Shown here piece after piece: positions 1 through 9,402 of a stretch of DNA of 64,000 nucleotides (positions within the stretch are counted from its first letter, which is position 1; the number at the start of each line of letters is the position of its first letter). This stretch comes from a bacterium. Lineage in GTDB: Bacteria > Planctomycetota > Planctomycetia > Planctomycetales > Planctomycetaceae. The notes under the pieces were generated by a model that searched no databases, had not been told where the DNA came from, and was given only the letters and a program-made list of their open reading frames with translations. The stretch lies in the NCBI GenBank assembly GCA_016124895.1, contig WGMU01000139.1:1-64000 (forward strand). Reading direction: 5' to 3'. Made by a program: the position numbers and the translations under genes.

Positions 1-1373
1 AATCCCAGGACGTCGACCGGTTCAGAGTCTGTGGCGAGTTCGTGCAGCACCGGCTTCAGGACCGGGGTCGTGACCGGCTGATTGCCCTGGATCGTCGACT
101 CTCCGCCGGATACCTGGCCGTTTCGGGAAGGAAGACGAGCACCTTCATCCGGTCGGCTGACGAGCGATTCATCCGGCGAGGGCGACGAGAACAGGCCACT
201 GGCACCGGCAACCCCTGCTGCGATCGCGGCCAGCACAGCGAGGAGCACAAACGCTGAGCGACGGGCGGGGGCCGGTTCTGCCAGAGTTCGAAATTCGGTT
301 TCGGGCAGGTTAGACAGTCCTTCCTGGTACTGTCGCAGGCAGCTTCGCAGATCGCGGAGAGCATCACTGATTGAGGCATATCGATCGTCCGGCTCCTTCG
401 CGAGCATCCGCGCCAGGACATCGTCCAACTGGTTCGGCGCGTTGGGTAATGCTTCGGTGATGGCCGGTACCGGTTGCTCGCGATGGGCAATCAGCCGGGC
501 CATTGGAGTGTCGCCACGATACACGGCGGCTCCGGTTGCCAGGAAATACAGCGTGCAGCCGAGTCCGTAAATGTCAGCCCGCTCGTCGGCATCTCGCGGC
601 GACAGGGCCTGTTCAGGAGCCATGAAGTCGACCGTGCCCATGATCATTCCGGATGAGGTCAGGCCGTCTCCGTCATCATTGACGTCGGTGACTTCCTCAT
701 TGCGCTGCAGTACTCGTGACAGCCCGAGGTCGGACACCTTGACGGTCCCGTCTTCGCCCACAAGCAGATTGCTGGGTTTAATATCGCGGTGAATGATGCC
801 TTGGCGGTGCGCGTACTCGAGTCCCTGTCCGGCCTGAATGGTGTAATCCAGAGCGCGATCGAGCCGGATGGCGCCCTGTGATTTGACCAGATAGGCGAGG
901 TTGCGGCCCTTCACATATTCCATGACGAGGTAGTACTGACCGCCTCGCACGCCGGCATCAAGGGCAGTGACGATGTTCGGGTGGCTGAGTCGCGCTGCCG
1001 CCCGCACCTCGCGTTTGAACCGCTCGATGGATTCGATCAGTTCGGACGACTTCGGAATCAGCAGTTTGATGGCGACTTCACGCTGCATCATTTTGTGCCG
1101 AGCGAGATAGACCTCGCCCATCCCGCCGCTGCCGAGCAGGTCAATGAGCACGTATTCGCCGATCACCAGTCGCTCGGGTTCGCCATCGGCAAGGTGCTCC
1201 GCCTGAAACTGCGTCAGAATCCCTTTGGTCACCAGTCGGCGAGTGACCCCGGCCATGGACGGCAGCGTGTCGTCGGGATTCTTGCGTTCCTGCAGTTCCC
1301 GAAACTGCTGTTTGCTGATCACACCGGTTTCAACGAGCCGATCCAGCAGACGCTCCAGTGACGATACTGCCAT
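1..1373 (-). CDS. Serine/threonine protein kinase, 3' end cut by window edge
   Basis: Membrane-anchored Hanks-type kinase; 457 codons are visible and the C-terminus lies outside the window. The start ATG is at 1373 (MAVSSLERLLDRL...). Residues 1-70 are a helical pre-kinase segment of the kind common in planctomycete kinases. The glycine loop GSGGMG is near residue 81 and the lysine of VAIKLL near 103. The catalytic loop HRDIKPSN is near 195, DLG (variant of DFG) near 215, and MAPEQ follows in the activation segment. A hydrophobic stretch near residues 343-360 (FVLLAVLAAIAAGVAG) is a likely membrane span, placing any sensor domain outside the membrane. All key catalytic residues are present, so it should be active. 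Substrate unknown. Confidence 0.93.
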   Translation of the reverse strand, partial: MAVSSLERLLDRLVETGVISKQQFRELQERKNPDDTLPSMAGVTRRLVTKGILTQFQAEHLADGEPERLVIGEYVLIDLLGSGGMGEVYLARHKMMQREVAIKLLIPKSSELIESIERFKREVRAAARLSHPNIVTALDAGVRGGQYYLVMEYVKGRNLAYLVKSQGAIRLDRALDYTIQAGQGLEYAHRQGIIHRDIKPSNLLVGEDGTVKVSDLGLSRVLQRNEEVTDVNDDGDGLTSSGMIMGTVDFMAPEQALSPRDADERADIYGLGCTLYFLATGAAVYRGDTPMARLIAHREQPVPAITEALPNAPNQLDDVLARMLAKEPDDRYASISDALRDLRSCLRQYQEGLSNLPETEFRTLAEPAPARRSAFVLLAVLAAIAAGVAGASGLFSSPSPDESLVSRPDEGARLPSRNGQVSGGESTIQGNQPVTTPVLKPVLHELATDSEPVDVLG

Positions 1374-1513
1374 TGAGTTGCCCTCCTGCAGGATCAGGCT
1401 TGAGCGTTGCGTGGAAGAGACACGCGGCAACGCCTGTGTCCGAACCCGGTTGCAGCAAAGGCACTCTACCGCTGATCACTTCCGGCGGCAAACGGCGTGC
1501 GGTGTCAAGTCAC

Positions 1514-3262
1514 CTATTGACTCACGTCAGTACCAGGTATCGAGTCGCCTTGCTGACGTTTTGATTTCTCTTTTTTTCTGCCTTTCGGTTTGTCGATCTG
1601 GTTGTCAGGCACGACCGCTTTCCAGCCAGGCGTAAAGTCTGCAGGAGCCGCGTCCGGTCGACTAGGAAGACCGGTCGGCAACTCACTGTACTCTGTCATT
1701 TCATTCTGCTGGACGCTCGCCCGCCAAGCGGGAACGAACACGGGATCTGCCGTTGTTGCTGCCTGCTGCCTGTCGGCTTCGTCCAGGCCTTCAATCAATT
1801 CGTCCTGCTGGACACTCGCCTGCCAGCCCGCGACTTTCCCAGGCGGCTTAAGCTGCTGTTTCCCATGACTTTCAGATGCCCTTTGAGGCGCAGTCTTGAC
1901 GAGTGAGAACGAGCCGTCATGTCCGTTCCTTCCGGCGCGGTAAGTCGACGATCCAGCTTCCGCCGCCGTTGATCCAAGAGGCCCCGGCGGCCAGACCGGA
2001 GGCAGATCATCAGCCAGCGAGCCCTTCTGCGAAAACAGCGACGCAGCGGTTGCCAGTTGTTCGTACTGAATCGTCAGCCGGGCGAACGGCCATTTCTCAT
2101 ACTGGCGTTCGCAAAGTCGCAGTCTCTGGTCGATCATTTCATGCACGTTGCCACGGAAGCCGCGCCGCAGGTAGCTGCGTTTGACTTCGTTCGTATCGCG
2201 AACAATGCGCACCAGTGCCGGCGGATTTTCCAGTTCCGCGAACAGCGGCATCCAGTAATTCAGCGTAAAGACAAAGCGTGGATCCTTGACGGCCCAGGGC
2301 TGCGGCATCGCGGACAGCCGCTTCAGGGCTCGCTCGGCGTTGAACAGCCCGGTCTGAATCAGCTCGACATTGACGTCGCGCATCCAGACGCACTCGGCGA
2401 ATTCCTGGTCGGAACCGGACGTGTCCCAGCCAGCGGCCTTGAGCATTCTCGTCAGAACGCTGGTTCCCGAATGTCCGACGCCCAGCACGACGATGTTGGG
2501 CTTGCCATACGCGTCGTCGTGAAACAGCGCCGGTGGGACTCGCCGATAGTCCGTCAGTCCATTCTCCTCGAGGTAGTCTTTCACATAGTTCTTCGCACGC
2601 AGGCGATGCCTGCTGTAGTGCTCTGTGCGGTGATCCGGCACGTGGTAGATCACTACAGACGGAGTCGCTGCAACCCGCCAGTGGCCACGGAGCTTGGCCT
2701 GATGGAAATACGCTGCGTGCTCACCGACTTTCAGTCGATCGTCCCAGCGGTTCATCGCCAGAAACTCTTTGCGGAACAGACCAAAGTTCCACGCGATATC
2801 ACAGATGCGGTAACTCGTTCCAAATTGAGTGACCCGCATTCGTCGCGTCGCATCCTGGACGTACATCACGCCGCGGAAGATGTCGATGTCCAGGCAGTAC
2901 AGGCCGAGGCGCCCGTTGCCGCCGCGCATCGCGCCGCCGATCATTCCGACTTCGTGATCGGTATCGAGGATTTCGACAAACGGCTCGATCCGGGTCTCGT
3001 CGGTAAAGAGAAAGTCCTCTTCGAGCAACAGCAGGAATTCCGTTTTCAGGTTGTCGATCAAGGCATTGCGGGCACGTGACAGACCACAGTCGAACTCAAG
3101 ATTAAGCACCTGGACGTCACTCGGCAGGTTGGCTTTCAGCCGGCCGTTGTCTGCCACCAGAATTCCCGCTTCCGGATATCGCCGCCTGATTGAGGCGACT
3201 AATCGTTCCAGCAATCGCGGACGTTCAAATGACGTAATGCCAAACGTAATTCGATCGAGCAT
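1514..3262 (-). CDS. Glycosyltransferase family 2 - sulfotransferase-like fusion protein
   Basis: 582-residue two-domain protein. Residues 1-240 look like a GT-A glycosyltransferase: ITFGITSFERP start, acidic LLLEEDFLF near 80-88 in the place of a DXD motif. Residues 253-405 look like a sulfotransferase P-loop domain: GVGHSGTSVLTRML near 261-274 resembles the 5'-phosphosulfate loop, and VRIVRDTNEVKRSYLRRG near 353-368 the 3'-phosphate-binding strand. The C-terminal 170 residues are low in predicted order, with three copies of a short W-x-A-x-V motif near 480, 513 and 547 and a Lys-rich stretch (GRKKEKSKRQQ). The start ATG has AGGGAA close upstream. Likely role: glycan synthesis with sulfation. 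Acceptor unknown; the domain calls come from motifs only. Confidence 0.8.
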   Translation of the reverse strand: MLDRITFGITSFERPRLLERLVASIRRRYPEAGILVADNGRLKANLPSDVQVLNLEFDCGLSRARNALIDNLKTEFLLLLEEDFLFTDETRIEPFVEILDTDHEVGMIGGAMRGGNGRLGLYCLDIDIFRGVMYVQDATRRMRVTQFGTSYRICDIAWNFGLFRKEFLAMNRWDDRLKVGEHAAYFHQAKLRGHWRVAATPSVVIYHVPDHRTEHYSRHRLRAKNYVKDYLEENGLTDYRRVPPALFHDDAYGKPNIVVLGVGHSGTSVLTRMLKAAGWDTSGSDQEFAECVWMRDVNVELIQTGLFNAERALKRLSAMPQPWAVKDPRFVFTLNYWMPLFAELENPPALVRIVRDTNEVKRSYLRRGFRGNVHEMIDQRLRLCERQYEKWPFARLTIQYEQLATAASLFSQKGSLADDLPPVWPPGPLGSTAAEAGSSTYRAGRNGHDGSFSLVKTAPQRASESHGKQQLKPPGKVAGWQASVQQDELIEGLDEADRQQAATTADPVFVPAWRASVQQNEMTEYSELPTGLPSRPDAAPADFTPGWKAVVPDNQIDKPKGRKKEKSKRQQGDSIPGTDVSQ

Positions 3263-3822
3263 GTTCCCTGGCCTCGCATGTGGTTCAGCTCAAGTCGGTC
3301 ATTGAGCTGGTCCGGTTGCATTCGTGAAGCGTCTCCGGGGGTCCGTAGGAAAACGTTCTGTCAGTTCACCACTCAATCCGCTTTGGATTCGTTAACAACG
3401 GAAAGCGGAGAGCAGGACGTGATGGAGGCATTTTCCCGGTCACGCACGAGATCAGTATGCTCAATCGGCGTGGGCATCCCGGCATACCGCCGGCTGAAAA
3501 TCGAGAGTTGGCGGTATCCCCTTGCGTGATTGACCGGTCAGTGGCGTCGCAGGGATTTTTCCGGCTGGTTGAAGCAGACCGGCGATGATAGACACAGCGG
3601 ATCGGCTCCAACCGGACACAGTCTGACGTCGAAAGCTTCCGTCCAGGATTCCATTTTGACGCGGCTCTGCTTCGCGCAGACACTCCCGCTGGCTGGGGCA
3701 GAGGCGTTTCAAACGATCCTGGACGAGTGCAAGCGCGTGACTCGCGGCACCCGCGCGTTCAGCAACTACTCTCTGAGTACGCGCAGGTTCGCGGAATCTG
3801 CCTGACGGCAGCAGCGAACGTC
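3263..3822. other. Gene-free interval between aspS and the GT-sulfotransferase gene
   Basis: 560 bases with no convincing reading frame; the open frames here lack ribosome sites and family features. It should hold the promoter of the GT-sulfotransferase gene and the 3' end of the aspS transcript, both on the minus strand. I see no clear intrinsic terminator. Confidence 0.5.
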
Positions 3823-5595
3823 TTACGCCTCAGTCGGCAGGTCAGTTTTGATGTGCAGATCACGAAGCTGGTGCGTGTCGACTCGCGACGGGGCTTCCGT
3901 CATCTGGTCGGCAGCCTTCTGCGTCTTCGGGAATGCAATCACGTCGCGGATGTTGTCGTTCGCCAGGAACATCATCACCCAGCGGTCGAGCCCCAGCGCG
4001 ATGCCGGCGTGGGGCGGCGCTCCGTAACGCAGCGCGTTGAGCAGGAAGCCGAACCGCTCTTCGGCCTCTTCTTCCTTGATCCCGATGAAGTCGAAGATCT
4101 TCTGCTGCACAGCGGGATCATGAACACGGACGCTGCCGCTGGCGGCCTCGTAACCGTTGCAGACCAGGTCGTACGACTGAGCCCGCATCGAGCCCGGATC
4201 GGTGTCGAACTTGTCGAGGTCGGCGGCGTTCGGGTAGCAGAACGGGTGATGCTCAGCCTGCCAGCGATTGTCTTCCTCGCTCCAGGAATACAACGGGAAC
4301 TCGACAACCCACAGGACATTCAGCGTCCGGGGATCGTAAAGCTTCAATTCCTTCGCCAGTCGGTTCCGCAGTGCGCCGAGCGCTGCCGACGTGACCGAGC
4401 CCTTATCCGCGACAAAGAACAACAGATCGCCGTTTTCACCACCAAGCTTGTCGATGATCGCCTGCTGGTGCTCGTCCGAGAAGAACTTCGCGATCGGCGA
4501 ATCGAGCTTGCCCTCTTTGACGCGGAAGAAGGCGAGCCCCTTCGCGCCGTAGTCGCCGACCCAGGCGGTCAGTTCGTCGATCATCTTCCGCGAGTATTTC
4601 TCGGCAGCGCCTTTCGCATTAATGCCGCGAACCCGTCCGCCGTTTTCGATCGTCTTGCTGAAGACGCCGAATCCACATGCCGCCGCGATCTCGCCGCAAT
4701 CGATCAGTTCCATGCCGAATCGCATGTCCGGCTTATCCGAACCGAACCGCTCCATCGCGTCAGCATAAGTCAGTCGTGGCAATGGGAGCTGAATCTCCTC
4801 GCCGCGAATCTCTCGGACCAGGTGACCAATCAGGCCGTCGATCGTCGTGAGGATGTCTTCCTGCTCGACGAACGACATTTCGACGTCGATCTGAGTGAAC
4901 TCAGGTTGCCGGTCCGCTCGCAGGTCTTCGTCGCGGAAGCAGCGGGCGATCTGGAAGTAACGATCGAGCCCGCCGACCATCAGCAACTGTTTGTAGAGTT
5001 GCGGCGACTGCGGCAGTGCGTAAAAGCTGCCGGGATGCACGCGGCTCGGCACGAGGTAGTCGCGAGCGCCTTCGGGGGTGCTCTTGCCGAGCATCGGCGT
5101 TTCGACTTCGAGGAAGCCATTCTGATCGAAGTAGTCGCGCGTCGCCTTGCATAGCTTGTGACGCAGGATCATCGCTTCCTGAAGCTGCGGACGGCGGAGA
5201 TCGACGTAGCGGTACTTCAACCGCAACTCTTCGTTCGGCATGTTCTCGCCCGTCGGCTCGAACGGCGGCGTCTTGCTCTTGTTGAGCACCGTCAGGACAT
5301 GCGTCCGGATTTCGATCTCGCCCGTCGCGATGTTCGGATTAACGAGCCCCTCGCCACGCAGCTTGACGTGGCCGTCGACGCGGATGACGTCTTCGCTCCG
5401 CAGCGTGCCGGCGACTTTGTGAGCGTCCGGGCACTCGTTCGGGTCGAACACGATCTGAATCAGCCCGTAACGGTCACGCAGGTCGATGAAAACCAGACCG
5501 CCGTGGTCGCGGTAGCTGTCGACCCAGCCGCAGACCGAAACGTCCTGGCCAGCGTGATCTTTCGTCAGTTCGCCACAGGTGTGAGTACGGAGCAC
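3823..5595 (-). CDS. aspS: Aspartyl-tRNA synthetase
   Basis: Class II aminoacyl-tRNA synthetase that charges tRNA-Asp; 590 residues, the normal bacterial length. The N-terminal OB-fold anticodon domain begins [33 protein letters not shown]. Motif 2 is seen as [20 protein letters not shown] and motif 3 as [13 protein letters not shown]. The bacterial GAD insertion domain lies between them (about residues 280-420). The start ATG is at 5595, giving the expected family N-terminus. Divergent from leuA, with a palindromic repeat between them. Whether it is discriminating, or also charges tRNA-Asn, cannot be decided from this window; no gatCAB is present here. Confidence 0.98.
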   Translation of the reverse strand: MLRTHTCGELTKDHAGQDVSVCGWVDSYRDHGGLVFIDLRDRYGLIQIVFDPNECPDAHKVAGTLRSEDVIRVDGHVKLRGEGLVNPNIATGEIEIRTHVLTVLNKSKTPPFEPTGENMPNEELRLKYRYVDLRRPQLQEAMILRHKLCKATRDYFDQNGFLEVETPMLGKSTPEGARDYLVPSRVHPGSFYALPQSPQLYKQLLMVGGLDRYFQIARCFRDEDLRADRQPEFTQIDVEMSFVEQEDILTTIDGLIGHLVREIRGEEIQLPLPRLTYADAMERFGSDKPDMRFGMELIDCGEIAAACGFGVFSKTIENGGRVRGINAKGAAEKYSRKMIDELTAWVGDYGAKGLAFFRVKEGKLDSPIAKFFSDEHQQAIIDKLGGENGDLLFFVADKGSVTSAALGALRNRLAKELKLYDPRTLNVLWVVEFPLYSWSEEDNRWQAEHHPFCYPNAADLDKFDTDPGSMRAQSYDLVCNGYEAASGSVRVHDPAVQQKIFDFIGIKEEEAEERFGFLLNALRYGAPPHAGIALGLDRWVMMFLANDNIRDVIAFPKTQKAADQMTEAPSRVDTHQLRDLHIKTDLPTEA

Positions 5596-5831
5596 GATTC
5601 CAGACCTTTACCGTCGAATTCAGAGCGGGGACCGGCACCGACGCCTGTCGATACCGTCTGCTGCCGGCCATTCGGCAGCAATTGCAGCCGCGAGCCCCCC
5701 TCGCGCTGCGGAAGCGAAGCGGGCAGCGTATCGGAGCCCGATATTCGGCGGAAGTCGACGTACCCGCATTTTCTGCCCGGACCAGCGGCAGTTAGTCAGG
5801 CTGCGCCGGCTGGAGCAGGCCACAATCGATC

Positions 5832-5912
5832 GTTTAACGCCCAGCCGCAGGCGCCGGCCACCAGTTGGTTGCAACGTTGCTGGTCGCCGGCGTCTGCGGC
5901 TGGGCGTCAAAC
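5832..5912. repeat. Palindromic intergenic element with 33-base arms
   Basis: Arms at 5832-5864 and 5880-5912 are reverse complements with three mismatches, separated by a 15-base loop. The arm core is CGCCCAGCCGCAG. It lies between the divergent genes aspS and leuA and would fold into a long hairpin. It looks like a REP- or MITE-type element; the CCGCAGGCG core recurs in the palindrome at 54983-55072. Confidence 0.8.
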
Positions 5913-6035
5913 AAGCAGATTCTTGCGAACCCTCCCCGTCCGGCTGCTGTCCCAGGTGCCCGTGTGAGCCTTCTTGATTTCGAATCATCGCGTGGCTAAA
6001 TTCCCGTCGTCATTCAACTCAACAGGTCGACTCCG

Positions 6036-6098
6036 GTGTCTTTCAACCTGCCCAACCTGAGCCTGTCTCTACTGGAGCCCGCCTCCGGGAAGGCTTAG
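6036..6098 (+). CDS. leuL: Leucine-rich leader peptide of leuA attenuator
   Basis: Twenty sense codons read from GTG at 6036 to TAG at 6096-6098: MSFNLPNLSLSLLEPASGKA. Five of codons 5-13 are leucine. A Shine-Dalgarno-like AGGT (6024-6027) stands 8 bases upstream. The peptide lies 120 bases before the leuA start, and its stop codon sits inside the antiterminator strand of the leader RNA. The name follows the classical leuL of enterobacteria by analogy only. Too short to be proved coding from sequence alone, but its fit with the surrounding hairpins is strong. Confidence 0.72.
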   Translation: MSFNLPNLSLSLLEPASGKA

Positions 6099-6165
6099 GT
6101 TGTATTGAGTGAGCTGCGACCAGCGATCTACAAACCCTGAGGCTTCCTGGCCTCAGGGTTTTTTT
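6055..6165 (+). promoter_or_regulatory. Candidate leucine transcription attenuator upstream of leuA
   Basis: Three exclusive pairings are visible. Protector hairpin: ACCTGAGCCT (6055-6064) pairs over all 10 bases with AGGCTTAGGT (6091-6100), one pair being G-U. Antiterminator: GGAAGGCTTAGG (6088-6099) pairs with CCTGAGGCTTCC (6136-6147) at 11 of 12 positions. Terminator: 6132-6143 pairs with 6150-6161 and a run of T follows. Leucine codons of the leader peptide lie in the first strand and its stop codon in the second. This is the arrangement expected for ribosome-mediated attenuation: stalling at Leu codons frees strand 2 to block the terminator, while rapid translation lets the terminator form. 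Confidence 0.78.
6132..6165 (+). terminator. Intrinsic terminator in the leuA leader
   Basis: A perfect 12-base stem (6132-6143 with 6150-6161) with a 6-base loop, followed by a T run to 6165. It lies 53 bases before the leuA ATG, so it would cut leuA expression unless disrupted by the antiterminator. Confidence 0.88.
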
Positions 6166-6217
6166 GTTGTCCAATTCCGACCAGAACCGAATTCCTCTCC
6201 GACCCGAGGACCTCGAC

Positions 6218-7753
6218 ATGTCCAGCGAGACGATCACAATTTTCGACACAACCCTGCGTGACGGCGAGCAGTCGCCCGGTTGCAGTATGACGACTGAAGA
6301 GAAACTGGAAGTCGCCAAGGCGCTCGTCGAACTCGGCGTCGATGTGATCGAAGCCGGCTTTCCAATCGCCTCGCCCGGCGACTTCGAAGCTGTCCGGAAA
6401 ATCGCCGAACGCTTCGGTGATCAGACCGTGATCTGCGGCCTCGCCCGCTGCCGGGAAGAGGACATCACGCGGGCCGGCGAGGCGCTCAAAGGAGCCGCCA
6501 ACCGTCGCATTCACGTTTTCCTGGCCACGAGTGCGATTCATCGCGAGCATAAGCTCAAGATGACCAAGGACGAGATCATCGCCCGCGCTGTCCAGGGCGT
6601 CGAACAGGCGAAGGACTACACAGACAACATCGAGTTCTCGCCCGAAGACGCCGCCCGCACCGAACTCGACTTCCTGTGCGAGGTCACGGAGAAGGCCATC
6701 GCCGCCGGCGCAACGACGGTCAACATTCCGGACACCGTCGGTTACTCGACGCCGACGCACTTCTACAACGTGATCCGGCACCTGAAAGAGAACGTGCCGA
6801 ACATTGATCAGGCCGTGATCAGCACGCACTGCCACAACGATCTGGGCCTTGCCGTTGCAAACAGCCTCGCCGCCGTTGAAGCCGGCGCGCGTCAGATCGA
6901 ATGCACGATCAACGGTCTCGGTGAACGAGCCGGCAACGCGTCGCTCGAAGAAGTCGTCATGGCGCTGCGCACGCGGAAAGACCATTACGGCATCGACACG
7001 AAAATCAACACGCAGAAGCTGTTCCCGACCAGCCGTCTTGTTTCGCGAATCACCGGGATGACGGTGCAGCGGAACAAAGCGATCGTTGGCCAGAACGCGT
7101 TCGCTCACGAAGCCGGCATCCACCAGCACGGAATGCTGCAGAACCGCAGCACGTACGAAATCATGCGGCCGGAAGACGTCGGTTACGTCGGCCAGAATCT
7201 CGTGCTCGGCAAACACAGCGGACGACACGCGTTTCGCGATCGCGTGCAGCATCTCGGCTTCCAGCTTGATGAGGACATGATTCAGCGCGTTTTTGAAGAG
7301 TTCATCGCACTCGCTGATAAAAAGAAGGACGTGTACGACTCAGACATCGTCGCGCTGATCGAAAGCCACATCGGCGAGAGCAAGGAGCAATGGTCGCTCG
7401 AACGCTTCCACACGCTTGCCGGAACCGACGTCCTGCCGACGGCGACCGTCGAAATGCGCCGTGAAGGCTCAGACGAAGTCATTCGCGACGCCGCCACCGG
7501 AGACGGCCCGATTGACGCCGTGTTCAAGGCACTCGAACGCGTGATTGGCCTTGAGGCGAAGCTCACCGACTATCAGGTCCGCAGCGTTTCCAGCGGCAAA
7601 GACGCGCTGGGCGAAGTCAACGTGCAGATCGAAGTGGACGGCGAGAAGTACCACGGCAAAGGCGTCAACACCGACATCGTCGCCGCCAGTGCCGCTGCCT
7701 ACCTCAAAGCTCTGAACCGAGCCGCCGCGAACAGCGAATCCGAGAATGGCTGA
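6218..7753 (+). CDS. leuA: 2-isopropylmalate synthase
   Basis: First committed enzyme of leucine synthesis: condenses acetyl-CoA with 2-oxoisovalerate; cytoplasmic. 511 residues. The HMGL-type TIM barrel opens FDTTLRDGEQSPGCSM. The metal-binding motif STHCHNDLGLAVANS and HEAGIHQHGML are both present. The C-terminal third (about residues 390-505) matches the LeuA allosteric dimer domain that binds leucine. I start at ATG 6218, preceded by CGAGGA; the frame is open back to a TTG at 6164 but that lies in the terminator tail. Control is likely double: feedback by leucine through the C-terminal domain, and attenuation in the leader. Confidence 0.97.
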   Translation: MSSETITIFDTTLRDGEQSPGCSMTTEEKLEVAKALVELGVDVIEAGFPIASPGDFEAVRKIAERFGDQTVICGLARCREEDITRAGEALKGAANRRIHVFLATSAIHREHKLKMTKDEIIARAVQGVEQAKDYTDNIEFSPEDAARTELDFLCEVTEKAIAAGATTVNIPDTVGYSTPTHFYNVIRHLKENVPNIDQAVISTHCHNDLGLAVANSLAAVEAGARQIECTINGLGERAGNASLEEVVMALRTRKDHYGIDTKINTQKLFPTSRLVSRITGMTVQRNKAIVGQNAFAHEAGIHQHGMLQNRSTYEIMRPEDVGYVGQNLVLGKHSGRHAFRDRVQHLGFQLDEDMIQRVFEEFIALADKKKDVYDSDIVALIESHIGESKEQWSLERFHTLAGTDVLPTATVEMRREGSDEVIRDAATGDGPIDAVFKALERVIGLEAKLTDYQVRSVSSGKDALGEVNVQIEVDGEKYHGKGVNTDIVAASAAAYLKALNRAAANSESENG

Positions 7754-7799
7754 GATCTCTGCTGAGAACCAGTGGCCTGTCCGGTCTCCGTTCTCGGGC

Positions 7800-7887
7800 G
7801 GCCAGGGTTGGAGCGAGGCACGAGCGAATCTCCGGCTGACGAATTCCGGGGCTTCCTTCGCAGGCTCAGTCCAGCCCCGACCACCCG
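7800..7887 (-). repeat. REP-like double-hairpin repeat, copy 1
   Basis: This block, read on the minus strand, is nearly identical to 37077-37150 except for an extra segment of about 16 bases near 7831-7846. It contains short inverted arms (GGGGCT with AGCCCC) able to form a hairpin. It lies in the interval between the convergent genes leuA and the PepSY gene. It is noncoding; the shared short peptide seen when it is translated is a by-product of the repeat. Confidence 0.8.
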
Positions 7888-7991
7888 CGCGAAAAGCCTG
7901 TCCTGACTGGCGGACTGAAGCTCCAGAGTCGCCCGAACTTGCGCGAACAGCCGTGGCATACCGGGCGACATGTGCTGCTCCACTATCTCTT

Positions 7992-9371
7992 TCAACGCGT
8001 TGTCAGCTCGAGCCACGCGGAGGCTCGCGGCAGTCGACTGAGGAAAAATCGTTCGAGCACCCAGACGAAGATCAGAGAGACGCCGACCAGCGGGAAGAAC
8101 ACGCCGAGACCGATGGTGACCACCGCGATCGCGCGAGGGATATTCCAGTTGGCTGGTAACTCCGGCACGCCGAGCTTTCCCTGCGGACGCCGCTGCCACC
8201 ACATGACGACTCCGGTCACCGACATCCAGACCGTCGCCAGCGCACCAAGCAACATCGCGACGAGGTTCACGGGGCCGAACAGTTCTCCCTGGTGCAGACG
8301 GATGCCGAGTGCAACGGCTTTCGCGGAGACCGGATGGTCGTCCCAGTTCGCCCGCGCAAGGACTTTCCCGGAGTACTGGTCGAGATAGAGGAAGTCGGAG
8401 TCCTCAAGGTTCCGCGCCCGGTTGATGAAACCGTACGTGCCTTCCTGGCCGCGCGGCAGCTTGACCGTTGATCCTTCCGCGACGCCCTGCTCAGCAGCGA
8501 TCTTCAGAGCGGCGGGCAATGTCAGCGCGATCGCGCCGTCAAGGCGTTCGGATCGATATGGAACTCGAAAGTCCGCTGCGACCGGACGAGCCTGGCCTGT
8601 CGCCTGCTGCACTCGCTTGAAAAGCCCGCCCCAGATGTTCGTCCACGGCAGACCAGTCACCAGCAGCACGATTACCACCGCAGCCGAGTACATACCGACG
8701 ACTGCGTGCAGGTCGCGCCAGAACGTTCGAGCCCCTTGCCTCATACGCGGTACGAAGACGCCCATAACGCGAAGCCCCGATCGCGGCCACCACAGATAAA
8801 GGCCCGTCATCAGCAGGATGATGGTCCAGCAGGCAGTGAGTTCGACGAATGCCGAGCCGAATGCGCCCATCATCAGCTCACCGTGTAGATTGCGAACCTG
8901 CTGCATCAGCATCTGATCGCGGACCAGCGAGCCGGTGACTTCGCCGGAATACGGATTCACATAGACCAGCAGATTCCGCCCCACCTTGTCCCGCAGTCCG
9001 ACCTCGGTCGCGTCAGTTGGATCAACGCCAACAGTGATGCTGTCCGGTTTTGATTCCGGAAACGCCTGGCGGACTGCCGCAAGCTGCTGCTCGGCAGGCA
9101 GCCGAACGTTGCCAGGTTCAACGGTCTGCAGCTCCTGATAAAGCCACGGTTCGACGACCGGTTTGAAGAGATAAATGCCACCGGTGACGCCGAGAAAAAT
9201 GCAGATCGGAACGGCCAGCAGCCCAGCGTAAAAATGCCAGCGCCACATCGCCGTGAAGAGTCTGTTCCGCGTGGGGCCGGCAACCGGTGTTATTTCGTCA
9301 GCGGATGATTTGCTGCCCGATGCCGGGGACACATTTTCCAGTTGCGACGGGACCGGTTCAGAAGGAAACAT
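7992..9371 (-). CDS. PepSY-associated transmembrane protein (iron-regulated membrane protein family)
   Basis: Integral inner-membrane protein of 459 residues in the PepSY-TM family, whose members are often linked to siderophore or iron-reductase systems. After a polar 40-residue N-terminus comes LFTAMWRWHFYAGLLAVPICIFLGVTGGIYLF, the characteristic first helix with its WRWHFYAG motif. PepSY-like extracytoplasmic segments follow near residues 65-130 and 280-330, with spans near 165-185, 215-240, 360-385 and 410-440. I prefer ATG 9371, preceded by GAAAGG at 8 bases, over GTG 9398. It lies 31 bases after the small lipoprotein gene and is probably cotranscribed with it. No TonB receptor is nearby, so a metal role is inference. 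Confidence 0.85.
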   Translation of the reverse strand: MFPSEPVPSQLENVSPASGSKSSADEITPVAGPTRNRLFTAMWRWHFYAGLLAVPICIFLGVTGGIYLFKPVVEPWLYQELQTVEPGNVRLPAEQQLAAVRQAFPESKPDSITVGVDPTDATEVGLRDKVGRNLLVYVNPYSGEVTGSLVRDQMLMQQVRNLHGELMMGAFGSAFVELTACWTIILLMTGLYLWWPRSGLRVMGVFVPRMRQGARTFWRDLHAVVGMYSAAVVIVLLVTGLPWTNIWGGLFKRVQQATGQARPVAADFRVPYRSERLDGAIALTLPAALKIAAEQGVAEGSTVKLPRGQEGTYGFINRARNLEDSDFLYLDQYSGKVLARANWDDHPVSAKAVALGIRLHQGELFGPVNLVAMLLGALATVWMSVTGVVMWWQRRPQGKLGVPELPANWNIPRAIAVVTIGLGVFFPLVGVSLIFVWVLERFFLSRLPRASAWLELTTR

Positions 9372-9402
9372 GACGAATGCCTTTCGGTCGGGAATCACCG
9401 AC

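Noticed and set aside
3727-5154. 475-codon open frame on the plus strand opposite aspS
   Set aside because: Opposes a certain gene codon for codon and shows no family features; a shadow frame of GC-rich coding DNA.
6128-7252. 374-codon open frame on the minus strand opposite leuA
   Set aside because: Shadow of leuA; it also runs over the leader terminator.
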